Source: an uncultured Oscillospiraceae bacterium
GTDB lineage: Bacteria; Bacillota; Clostridia; Oscillospirales; Ruminococcaceae
NCBI GenBank assembly: GCA_934463345.1
Contig: CAKSJL010000082.1
Location: 1 to 7,594, forward strand
Direction: 5' to 3'
DNA length: 7,594 bases
Shown: in pieces, positions 1 to 5,643 of the stretch
Layout of the letters: each line of letters starts with the position of its first letter
Position numbering within the stretch: the first letter of the stretch is position 1
Notes under the pieces: model-generated
What the model was told of the DNA's origin: nothing
Database searches by the model: none
What the model saw: the letters and a program-made list of their open reading frames with translations, nothing else
Translations under genes and position numbers: made by a program

Positions 1-26
1 AGCGACCAAGATTCCTCTTAGTCGCT
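1..26. terminator. Imperfect hairpin at the left edge, possible terminator of an off-window gene
   Basis: AGCGACCAAG (1-10) pairs with CTTAGTCGCT (17-26) with one C/A mismatch, leaving a 6-nt loop. The 3' side is followed by TTTGCATAAATTTTC, which is only a broken T-run. It could be a Rho-independent terminator for a plus-strand gene that ends left of the window, but the stem may continue out of view. No coding sequence is visible in 1-112. Confidence 0.35.
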
Positions 27-112
27 TTGCATAAATTTTCTTTTGAATCTTTGTCTAACTTTTTGGGGTCAGTTCACTCACAATGAACCGTCGGCTTTTT
101 GTCTATGTTGCC

Positions 113-673
113 TTATATACCGATCTTTGATGGTATAAGCTTCGGAAGTCTAACTTTGCAGCTTGCTGCTGACATTGCTATACTGCTGCACATAAATCTT
201 ATATAGTTCCAGTCATTTTCAAATGAGTTTTTTGCCTTGTAGTACTTTTCCTGAACTGATTCGAGAAGCCTGATGCACTTTCCGGCATTTGAAAGGTCAA
301 GTCTGCTTTCTGCAAGAATCTCATTCTTTTCAGATACAATATGCTTGTGAAGGAGCTTTTCGTAGCTGACATGCTCAGCAAGAGTACCGCTGAAAAGAGG
401 AGTGTGGGGAAAAGTGAAGTAGTCGCCGATAAAATGGACTGCTCGTCCGAGATCAAAAAAATCAACCGGATTTTTAAGTTTTCCATGTATGCGGCTGAGG
501 GTTTTTCTGACGTATGAAGCTGTTCCGGCATAGGTGTGACCCTTGATATAGGTCAGAGGATTTACATCGGGGGAAATGCAGCCGTATTCAAATGCTGAGC
601 TGTTAAGCCTTCCGCCAAAGTCCGCAGTGCCGGTTATCTGCTTTGCAAGATATAAATGATCTTTTGTTTCCAT
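113..673 (-). CDS. Zinc-dependent phospholipase C-like protein (Zn_dep_PLPC family), no signal peptide
   Basis: This 186-aa protein has the metal-ligand pattern of the zinc-dependent phospholipase C / S1-P1 nuclease fold. Visible residues are H6, D36 (SPDV), H46 (KGHTYAG), H80 and D84 in AVHFIGDY, H90 (FPH), and H101 with E105 (HVSYE). The spacings H80-x3-D84-x5-H90 and H101-x3-E105 match those known for Bacillus cereus PC-PLC (H118, D122, H128; H142, E146). Unlike secreted PC-PLC, the protein begins METKDH with no hydrophobic signal peptide. The mature N-terminal Trp that ligates a zinc in the secreted enzyme is therefore absent, so it is probably cytosolic. The start is supported by GGAGG 8 nt upstream and a sigma-A promoter at 735-762. 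It lies downstream of spoVAE on the same strand, 131 bp away, with its own promoter. The family call is fairly sure; substrate and activity are unknown. Confidence 0.8.
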   Translation of the reverse strand: METKDHLYLAKQITGTADFGGRLNSSAFEYGCISPDVNPLTYIKGHTYAGTASYVRKTLSRIHGKLKNPVDFFDLGRAVHFIGDYFTFPHTPLFSGTLAEHVSYEKLLHKHIVSEKNEILAESRLDLSNAGKCIRLLESVQEKYYKAKNSFENDWNYIRFMCSSIAMSAASCKVRLPKLIPSKIGI

Positions 674-734
674 TGGAACCGCCTCCGTTTGATTTTTAGC
701 TGTACCGTAAAATTTATTTTCTGGTACTGATTAT

Positions 735-762
735 ATTATAGCACCTTTTTGTGAAAAATCAA
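735..762 (-). promoter_or_regulatory. Sigma-A promoter for the phospholipase C-like gene
   Basis: Read on the minus strand, TTGATT (762-757) and a perfect TATAAT (740-735) are separated by 16 nt. The -10 lies about 60 nt upstream of the start codon at 673. The rest of 674-804 is AT-rich and shows no gene and no convincing terminator after spoVAE. Confidence 0.65.
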
Positions 763-804
763 TAAAAAGTAAGAGAAAATAAATGAAATATTCAAGATAA
801 ATCA

Positions 805-1158
805 TTATTTGTCCTTTGGCTTAAAGATAACAGCCGCAAGAAGTCCGAATATCAGTGCAGCTGTAATACCTCCTGCTGCACTTGTCAGACCGCCCGTGAA
901 AACCCCCAGAAAGCCTTTTTCATCAATGGATTTGCGTATACCCTCGGCAAGAAGATGTCCGAAGCCGGTCAGCGGTACAGATGCTCCGCCGCCTGCAAAG
1001 CTTACAAGCTTTGAGTAAATGCCGAATGCTGAAAGTGCAACACCGGCAACAACATATGCAACAAGAATTCTTGCAGGGGTAAGCTTCGTGTAGTCAATCA
1101 GAAGCTGACCTACAGCACAAAATGCTCCGCCTATTAAAAATGCCCATAACAGTTCCAT
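805..1158 (-). CDS. spoVAE: Stage V sporulation protein AE (SpoVAEb-type)
   Basis: This 117-aa, very hydrophobic protein belongs to the SpoVAE family. SpoVA proteins form the forespore inner-membrane apparatus that takes up dipicolinic acid (Ca-DPA) during sporulation and releases it at germination. Four hydrophobic stretches are visible, at about residues 1-20, 28-50, 62-70 (short) and 84-112. Between them lies a Gly/Ala-rich loop (SFAGGGASVPLTGFGHLL), and the end is a charged KPKDK tail. The length matches the family (about 116-117 aa). The start is supported by AAAGGAG 7 nt upstream. This ribosome binding site overlaps the spoVAD stop codon, so the two genes are translationally coupled. 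In Bacilli and Clostridia these genes are expressed in the forespore under sigma-G; that is family knowledge, and I could not find a convincing sigma-G promoter here. Confidence 0.95.
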   Translation of the reverse strand: MELLWAFLIGGAFCAVGQLLIDYTKLTPARILVAYVVAGVALSAFGIYSKLVSFAGGGASVPLTGFGHLLAEGIRKSIDEKGFLGVFTGGLTSAAGGITAALIFGLLAAVIFKPKDK

Positions 1159-1170
1159 TTTAACGCTCCT

Positions 1171-2184
1171 TTATTTATTGTGACTTATATGAACAAGATG
1201 TGCGATAGATGGTATTGATTCGCCTTGCTGTGAAGCTGTCGGCGACATAAGCGCACCCGTTCCTATAAACAGCATGTCCTTTATTTCTCCAATCTGTACT
1301 CTTGGCAGAAAGTATCCGCACAAAACGCTCGCACTGCATCCGCAGCCTGATCCGCCGGCGTGAGTATCCTGTTCAGATGGATCAAAAATCATGACTCCGC
1401 AGTCTTTATGCTGACGACTGATATCGATACCTTCCTTTTCAAGAAGCTGAAGCAGAAGCTTGCTTCCGACAATACCAAGATCTCCTGTTACAATGCAGTC
1501 AAAATTCTCTGGTAATAATCCCGTATCATCAAAAAACTGTTTTATAGTAGAAGCCGCAGCAGGCGCCATAGCTGCCCCCATATTGTTTGCATCAGTTATA
1601 CCGAGATCTGTGATTGTTCCGATCGTTGCAGCCTTAATATATGGAGCTGATCCATTGGGGGAAAGTATAACGGCTCCTGATGCAGTACAGGTCCATTGTG
1701 CGGAGGGAGTTCTCTGACCTCCGTAGGAAAGAGGAAACCGGAACTGCCTTTCTGCTGTGGAAAAGTGTGATGATGTTGCAGCGGCAACATGTTCGCCGAT
1801 ACCGCTGTCTGTGAGAAGTGAGGAGAGCAGGAGTCCTTCCGCCATGGTTGAGCATGCGCCATAAAGTCCGAGAAAGGGAATGTTAAGAGAGCGCAGGCCA
1901 TAGGTTGTCCCTATGCACTGGTTTATTAAATCGCCTGAAAATATATAGTCAATATCAGTATTTTTTAGACCAGCCTTTAATATTGCGAGACCGACAGTTT
2001 GTTTTTGTAATTCGCTTTCTGCCTGTTCCCAGGTTTCCTGCCCAAAATGACTGTCAGTTATTATTTTGTCAAAGCAGCCTCCGACAGGACCTTCTGATTC
2101 CTTCGAGCCTGCAATTGAAGCGTATGCCATGACGGATGGTGAATTTTCCGTCAGAAATGTATTTCTGGTAATTTTTTTAGCCAT
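1171..2184 (-). CDS. spoVAD: Stage V sporulation protein AD, thiolase-fold DPA-binding subunit
   Basis: SpoVAD is the soluble, thiolase-like (KAS III fold) subunit of the SpoVA channel. In Bacillus subtilis it sits on the forespore inner membrane and binds dipicolinic acid. With the start chosen here the protein has 337 aa, close to the usual 338. Recognisable family signatures are EGPVGGCFD (31-39), the nucleophile-elbow-like LYGACSTMAEG (107-117), QFRFPLSYGGQRTPSAQWT (147-165), and DPSEQDTHAGGSGCGCSA (268-285). An in-frame ATG four codons further out (2196) would add MEFI. I prefer 2184 because GGAG lies 6 nt upstream of it, and that GGAG falls inside the first codons of the longer version. 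spoVAE follows after 12 nt. The usual upstream partner spoVAC is not in the window; instead there is about 100 bp of AT-rich DNA and a palindromic element. Confidence 0.96.
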   Translation of the reverse strand: MAKKITRNTFLTENSPSVMAYASIAGSKESEGPVGGCFDKIITDSHFGQETWEQAESELQKQTVGLAILKAGLKNTDIDYIFSGDLINQCIGTTYGLRSLNIPFLGLYGACSTMAEGLLLSSLLTDSGIGEHVAAATSSHFSTAERQFRFPLSYGGQRTPSAQWTCTASGAVILSPNGSAPYIKAATIGTITDLGITDANNMGAAMAPAAASTIKQFFDDTGLLPENFDCIVTGDLGIVGSKLLLQLLEKEGIDISRQHKDCGVMIFDPSEQDTHAGGSGCGCSASVLCGYFLPRVQIGEIKDMLFIGTGALMSPTASQQGESIPSIAHLVHISHNK

Positions 2185-2286
2185 AATAAACTCCATTCAG
2201 AATTATTTTCATAGGCTATTATTTGTGAAAAATGTGCTTATTATGCAGAAAATAATGTTAAGCATTGAAAAAAATGAATGGCTTTA

Positions 2287-2448
2287 GAACCCGTCTTCAC
2301 AAGATATGTGTGCGGATTTCCAAGCACAATTTTTACGCAGACAAGGCAAAAATGCGCAGGCATACTTGTGTATGGCAAGCATTTTTAACACAGTTATGAG
2401 AAAAAATTTGCTGGAAAGACGTGTGTATACGCTTGTGAAGACGGGTTC
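2287..2448. mobile_element. MITE-like 162-bp palindromic element, flanked by TTA direct repeats (2284-2286 and 2449-2451)
   Basis: The ends are 17-bp perfect inverted repeats: GAACCCGTCTTCACAAG at 2287-2303 and its reverse complement at 2432-2448. The interior continues as an imperfect inverted repeat. Matching blocks include TTTCC/GGAAA, ATTTTT/AAAAAT and AAAATGC/GCATTTT. It closes on CATAC-TTGT-GTATG (2361-2374), whose centre (2367.5) is exactly the centre of the whole element. Several mismatches inside the arms would be G-U wobbles in a plus-strand transcript. There is no ORF inside. TTA on both sides is a candidate 3-bp target duplication, as used by some IS5-family (TNA target) transposases. 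Together this fits a non-autonomous element mobilised in trans. A structured intergenic RNA or an unusual hairpin with no transposition history remains possible. The remaining 2185-2283 is AT-rich with no gene. Confidence 0.7.
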
Positions 2449-2472
2449 TTATTCCTGATGAGAAAATCTGTA

Positions 2473-2501
2473 TTGACTTATGATCAGTATTATGGCATAA
2501 T
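2473..2501 (+). promoter_or_regulatory. Promoter-like sequence pointing into the 3' end of the DUF4830-like gene
   Basis: TTGACT (2473-2478) and CATAAT (2496-2501) are separated by 17 nt on the plus strand. No plus-strand gene starts close downstream; the first is the pseudouridine synthase at 3021. If active, it would make an antisense transcript across the opposing 139-aa gene, or a very long leader for the pseudouridine synthase. Chance occurrence in AT-rich DNA is quite possible. Confidence 0.35.
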
Positions 2502-2521
2502 TATAAATACAGTTTCTAATT

Positions 2522-2941
2522 TTACGATAATGGCTTTATGACTTTTATAAAACCGTTCGGCTTCTGCTCTATCAGCGCTGCGCTGACAAGTTCATTTTCA
2601 GAGGTTATCAGCAGCTGTATTGCGGTATTTTCACTATTGTCTTTGACTTCGTATGTATAGCATTTTACCTCTTCCCCGGCATGCTTTTCAAGTTCAAAGC
2701 CGCCGTTTTTCATTTCATCAGAAAAGTTCTGATAGCTGTCGCTGAATTTAAGCGGTATTCGTATATTTTTTACGTCAGTCTGCTTAACATCAAATCCATG
2801 AATGTTTAGATATGGCTCAATTTGATTCTCGGTGAGAATAATTTTTCCACTTTCAGGAACGCTGCCATTCCTTATGGATATGAAAAATATTACAGACAGA
2901 ACAGCTGTTATTATTAAAATTGCAGGAAGTTTTTTCCTCAT
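2522..2941 (-). CDS. Small membrane-anchored protein, DUF4830-like, function unknown
   Basis: This is a 139-aa protein. A positively charged start (MRKK) and one hydrophobic segment at about residues 5-23 suggest a signal anchor, so that residues ~25-139 would face outside. There is no lipobox cysteine. The outer part resembles the DUF4830 family of Firmicutes. A helix-like LTENQIEPYLNIHGFDV precedes the IRIPLKFSDSYQNF motif, followed by GGFELEKHAGEEVKCYTYEV (residues 80-99), where the family shows 'GFdL..y.G..v.ryty.v'. This is recognition from memory and moderate in strength. GGAG 8 nt upstream supports the start. The gene is divergent from the pseudouridine synthase gene, with a 79-bp gap. 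No clear terminator follows; the palindromic element lies about 75 bp downstream. Function is unknown. Confidence 0.75.
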   Translation of the reverse strand: MRKKLPAILIITAVLSVIFFISIRNGSVPESGKIILTENQIEPYLNIHGFDVKQTDVKNIRIPLKFSDSYQNFSDEMKNGGFELEKHAGEEVKCYTYEVKDNSENTAIQLLITSENELVSAALIEQKPNGFIKVIKPLS

Positions 2942-3020
2942 TACAACATCTCCTGTTTTTAATTTTGCTATATTTTATTCTGACAAAACTGAAAAAATAC
3001 TGATTCTGAAAGGAGAAAAT

Positions 3021-3800
3021 ATGAAAATTCGTCTTGACAGGTTTTTATCGGAACAGACTATGTTTACAAGAACAGACATAAGTAAACTTTTATGGAAAAG
3101 AAAAATTTCTGTTAATGGTAAAACTGTAAGAGAAGGGGAACTGAAAATTGATCCTCAGATAGATGGAATAACAGCTTTAGGAAGAAAAATTGTTTATCGA
3201 GAGAAAATATACATGATTTTAAATAAACCTGACGGCTGTATATGTGCCACAGAGGATAAAAATGACACGACGGTTATAGATTTTGTACCTGATGAGCTGA
3301 AGAGAAAGGACATATTTCCAGCCGGACGACTTGATAAAGACAGTGAAGGAATGGTTCTGATAACCAATGATGGAGCGTTAAGTCACAGGATATTATCACC
3401 AAAAAAACATATACCCAAGTATTATGTCGTAAAACTGAGCAAAAAATTTGGTGAAAATTATGAAAGCCTTTTTGAGAGTGGTTTGACCATAGATGGTGGA
3501 GAGGTGTGTCTTCCGGCAAGGGTAAGACAGTGTCCAGATGCCGTAAATATGGCATTTATAGAGCTTTTTGAGGGTAAATTTCATCAAGTTAAAAGAATGT
3601 TTCAAACCGTTGAAAACAATGTTGAAAAACTTGTGAGAATACAGATGGGAATGCTTGAAATGCCGGAAAATCTGGAGGTTGGAGGGTGTATGGAGATTTT
3701 GCACAACGATGTTGAAAAACTGTTGAAATCAGAACCCTTCGACGAGGTTTTTAACCGTAATTTGAAAAAATTTTCGTCATATTTGATAAACAAGTTATAA
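3021..3800 (+). CDS. RsuA-family 16S/23S rRNA pseudouridine synthase
   Basis: The enzyme isomerises a specific uridine in rRNA to pseudouridine. This 259-aa protein has an N-terminal S4 RNA-binding domain (residues ~1-48: MKIRLDRFLSE ... LLWKRKISVNGK). The RsuA/RluB/E/F catalytic domain follows. Its motif AGRLDKDSEGMVLITNDG (101-118) contains the catalytic Asp105, and YYVVKL (135-140) and EGKFHQVKRMF (184-194) are also present. Length and order fit the RsuA branch, but which rRNA position it modifies cannot be told. The reading frame is open upstream to 2832. The start at 3021 is preferred because AGGAG sits 5 nt before it, the S4 domain begins there, and the longer version would overlap the divergent gene. 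It has visibly more A/T-ending codons (AAA, ATA, GAA) than its neighbours. No clear terminator follows; the next gene's promoter starts about 20 bp beyond the stop codon. Confidence 0.93.
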   Translation: MKIRLDRFLSEQTMFTRTDISKLLWKRKISVNGKTVREGELKIDPQIDGITALGRKIVYREKIYMILNKPDGCICATEDKNDTTVIDFVPDELKRKDIFPAGRLDKDSEGMVLITNDGALSHRILSPKKHIPKYYVVKLSKKFGENYESLFESGLTIDGGEVCLPARVRQCPDAVNMAFIELFEGKFHQVKRMFQTVENNVEKLVRIQMGMLEMPENLEVGGCMEILHNDVEKLLKSEPFDEVFNRNLKKFSSYLINKL

Positions 3801-3821
3801 TAACTTTGGCTAATTAGAGAC

Positions 3822-3850
3822 TTGAAATATTGTTAAAAATTTGGTACTAT
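3822..3850 (+). promoter_or_regulatory. Sigma-A promoter of the sugar ABC ATPase gene
   Basis: TTGAAA (3822-3827) and TACTAT (3845-3850) are 17 nt apart. Transcription would begin near 3857, giving a leader of about 55 nt before the ATG at 3913. The leader holds a short near-repeat (TCGGGGT-TCGGGTT, about 3867-3880) of unknown meaning. I see no convincing CcpA cre operator. Confidence 0.7.
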
Positions 3851-3912
3851 ATTATTATAGTTAATTCGGGGTTCGGGTTAGCAGAAATTTATTTATGAGA
3901 GGAATTGATAAA

Positions 3913-5040
3913 ATGGCAAGTTTATCATTAAGAGCAATTAATAAAAGATATCCTGGTGGCTTCCATGCAGTTAAGGATGTTAATCTGGAAATCACTGATA
4001 AGGAATTTATCATACTTGTAGGTCCATCTGGATGCGGTAAATCCACAACACTTAGAATGATCGCAGGTCTTGAGGAAATTTCAGACGGTGAGCTTTACAT
4101 CGGCGACCGTCTTGTAAACGATATTGCTCCTAAGGACAGAGATATCGCAATGGTTTTCCAGAACTATGCTCTGTATCCGCATATGACAGTTTATGACAAC
4201 ATGGCATTCGGACTCAAGCTCAGAAAAGTTCCGAAGGATGAGATCGACCGCAAGGTTAAGGAAGCTGCAAAGATTCTCGACCTTTCACATCTTCTTGACA
4301 GAAAGCCTAAGGCTATGTCTGGTGGTCAGCGTCAGAGAGTTGCGCTTGGTCGTGCTATCGTTCGTTCACCACAGGTATTCCTTCTTGACGAGCCGCTGTC
4401 AAACCTTGACGCAAAGCTTCGTGCACAGATGAGAACAGAGATTGCAAAGCTTCACAAGAAGCTCGGTACAACATTCATCTATGTAACACATGACCAGACA
4501 GAAGCTATGACAATGGGCGACAGAATCGTTGTTATGAAGGATGGTATCATTCAGCAGGTTGATACTCCACAGGCTCTTTATGAGCATCCATGCAACAAGT
4601 TTGTTGCAGGATTCCTGGGTTCACCTCAGATGAACTTTATCGACGCTGTTTTGAAGCAGAATGGTTCAAAGTATGCTGTTGAATTCGGCGCTTCAGGCAG
4701 AGGTCCAAGATACGAGGTTGAGATCCCTGAATCAAAGGTTGTTCCTGCCCTTGCTAACTATGTAGGCAAGGAAGTTACAATGGGTATCCGTCCGGAGAGC
4801 GTTCATGATGAAGAAATGTTCATTTCAAACGCTTCAACAGGTATCATTGAGTGTGACGTTGATATCACAGAAATGATGGGTGCTGAAACATTCCTTTATC
4901 TTACATGTGAAGATATTCCGCTTACAGCAAGAGTTTCACCACGTTCAACTGCAAAGTCACAGGACAGAATCAAGGTTGCTATTGATCCTAATAAGGTTCA
5001 CATTTTTGACAAGGAAACAGAAGCAACAATTATTAACTGA
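3913..5040 (+). CDS. ugpC: Sugar ABC transporter ATP-binding protein, UgpC/MsmX/MalK type
   Basis: This is the cytoplasmic ATPase that powers carbohydrate (CUT1-type) importers. The 375-aa protein has a complete ABC domain. It shows Walker [10 protein letters not shown] (37-45), Q-loop Q83, signature SGGQ (136-139), Walker B VFLLDE (155-160), D-loop SNLD (163-166) and switch His193. A C-terminal TOBE/regulatory domain (~235-366) is typical of MalK, UgpC and MsmX. The start at 3913 is preferred to an in-frame ATG at 3895 because AGGA lies 9 nt before it and the family begins MA-L-L--I-K-Y. It stands alone, with its own promoter and terminator and no permease or binding protein beside it. That fits a shared ATPase like Bacillus MsmX, serving several importers. 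Codon use is strongly biased (Lys nearly always AAG, many GTT, CTT and GGT), suggesting high expression. The exact substrate cannot be read, so the symbol names the family, not a proven glycerol-phosphate role. Confidence 0.96.
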   Translation: MASLSLRAINKRYPGGFHAVKDVNLEITDKEFIILVGPSGCGKSTTLRMIAGLEEISDGELYIGDRLVNDIAPKDRDIAMVFQNYALYPHMTVYDNMAFGLKLRKVPKDEIDRKVKEAAKILDLSHLLDRKPKAMSGGQRQRVALGRAIVRSPQVFLLDEPLSNLDAKLRAQMRTEIAKLHKKLGTTFIYVTHDQTEAMTMGDRIVVMKDGIIQQVDTPQALYEHPCNKFVAGFLGSPQMNFIDAVLKQNGSKYAVEFGASGRGPRYEVEIPESKVVPALANYVGKEVTMGIRPESVHDEEMFISNASTGIIECDVDITEMMGAETFLYLTCEDIPLTARVSPRSTAKSQDRIKVAIDPNKVHIFDKETEATIIN

Positions 5041-5070
5041 TTTTTGAATCTGTAAAAAACTTATAATGTC

Positions 5071-5107
5071 AAGACGCTGCATATTTTTGTGGCGTCTTTT
5101 GCTTTTT
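5071..5107 (+). terminator. Rho-independent terminator of the ABC ATPase gene
   Basis: AAGACGC (5071-5077) pairs with GCGTCTT (5092-5098) around a 14-nt loop, and is followed by TTGCTTTTT. It lies 30 nt beyond the stop codon, so the ATPase gene appears to be monocistronic. Confidence 0.8.
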
Positions 5108-5120
5108 AGTGGTACAGTGC

Positions 5121-5149
5121 TTGTAAAATTGCCGCAAACATGGTATACT
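5121..5149 (+). promoter_or_regulatory. Extended -10 promoter for the asp23-fakA operon
   Basis: TTGTAA (5121-5126) and TATACT (5144-5149) are separated by 17 nt, and the -10 is preceded by TG-G (an extended -10, TGnTATACT). Transcription would start near 5156, leaving a leader of roughly 110 nt. Confidence 0.7.
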
Positions 5150-5155
5150 TATAAG

Positions 5156-5265
5156 GTCAGTGCCACATAAATAATGCCTGACGGCTTTAAATGTAAAAAA
5201 AGGTATTGTATGAATGTGTGCAGGAATTTTTGTTTTCCTGAACATGACATAAGGAGTGTTGTTCT
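5156..5265 (+). promoter_or_regulatory. Leader of asp23-fakA with two small hairpins and a possible leader ORF
   Basis: The first hairpin is GTCAG (5156-5160) plus GC, pairing with GC plus CTGAC (5178-5182) with one bulged T. The second is CAGGAA (5221-5226) with TTCCTG (5235-5240). Neither is followed by a T-run. An ORF of 19 codons starts with ATG at 5210 (AAAGG 6 nt upstream) and encodes MNVCRNFCFPEHDIRSVVL. It ends at TGA 5267-5269, overlapping the TTG start of asp23. It could couple translation, or be chance. I recognise no known riboswitch. Confidence 0.35.
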
Positions 5266-5616
5266 TTGATTGTTACCGAAAATTATCTTGGAAAAATTAC
5301 TTTTTCTGAGAAATATATAAAATCAGTTGTAAACAAAACAGTTTCTGAATGCTTTGGCGTTGCAGGAATGAGCTGCATTAATCTAAAGGAGTATACCTAC
5401 GCAAAGCTTTTCGGAAAAAAACTTCCTCAGACCGGGATAAGGGTCAGCATAAAGAATAATGAAGTCAGCGTAAAACTGCATATACTTACAGCATATGGTA
5501 CGAATATTTCAGCAGTTGTAAGCAGTATAAAAAACAAGGTTAGGTTTGCGCTTACTGAAACTGCCGGAGTATCAGTAAAATCCGTCAGCGTTTATGTAGA
5601 TAACATAAAGTTTTAG
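5266..5616 (+). CDS. Asp23/Gls24 family protein (YloU-like)
   Basis: This 116-aa protein fits the Asp23/Gls24 family, formerly called alkaline-shock proteins. It opens with a short strand (ENYLGKITFSEKYI), followed by a helix and the characteristic VNKTVSECFGVAGMS (residues 22-36). Then come a basic stretch, KLHILTAYGTNISAVVSSIKNKVRFALTETAGVSVKSVSVYVDNIKF, with the family's 'Y G ... V ... V ... V ... GV V V V I' rhythm (given here as residues 71-116). The start is TTG, supported by AAGGAG 9 nt upstream; no in-frame ATG fits. The stop lies 27 nt before the fatty acid kinase gene, matching the conserved yloU-yloV order of Bacillus subtilis and most Firmicutes. Its molecular role is poorly defined. 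There is no membrane segment, so it is probably cytoplasmic or associated with membrane partners. Confidence 0.9.
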   Translation: MIVTENYLGKITFSEKYIKSVVNKTVSECFGVAGMSCINLKEYTYAKLFGKKLPQTGIRVSIKNNEVSVKLHILTAYGTNISAVVSSIKNKVRFALTETAGVSVKSVSVYVDNIKF

Positions 5617-5643
5617 AGTAATACTGACTTTATAAAGAAAGGA

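Noticed and set aside
1596..1901. 101-codon and 73-codon reading frames overlapping spoVAD
   Set aside because: They are out-of-frame shadows of a well-conserved gene and resemble no known protein.
2200..2260. Sigma-G type promoter for spoVAD: GCATAA -35-like motif followed by CAAATAA on the minus strand
   Set aside because: The spacing is only about 15 nt and the -10 match is poor, so I do not call it although a sigma-G promoter is expected biologically.
2832..3020. N-terminal extension of the pseudouridine synthase frame (63 extra codons)
   Set aside because: It overlaps the divergent gene, lacks a ribosome binding site, and the S4 domain begins right at 3021 after AGGAG.
3792..3806. Palindrome AAGTTA-TAA-TAACTT centred on the stop codon of the pseudouridine synthase gene
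   Set aside because: It is only 6 AT-rich base pairs with a 3-nt loop and no T-run, so it is unlikely to be a terminator or operator.
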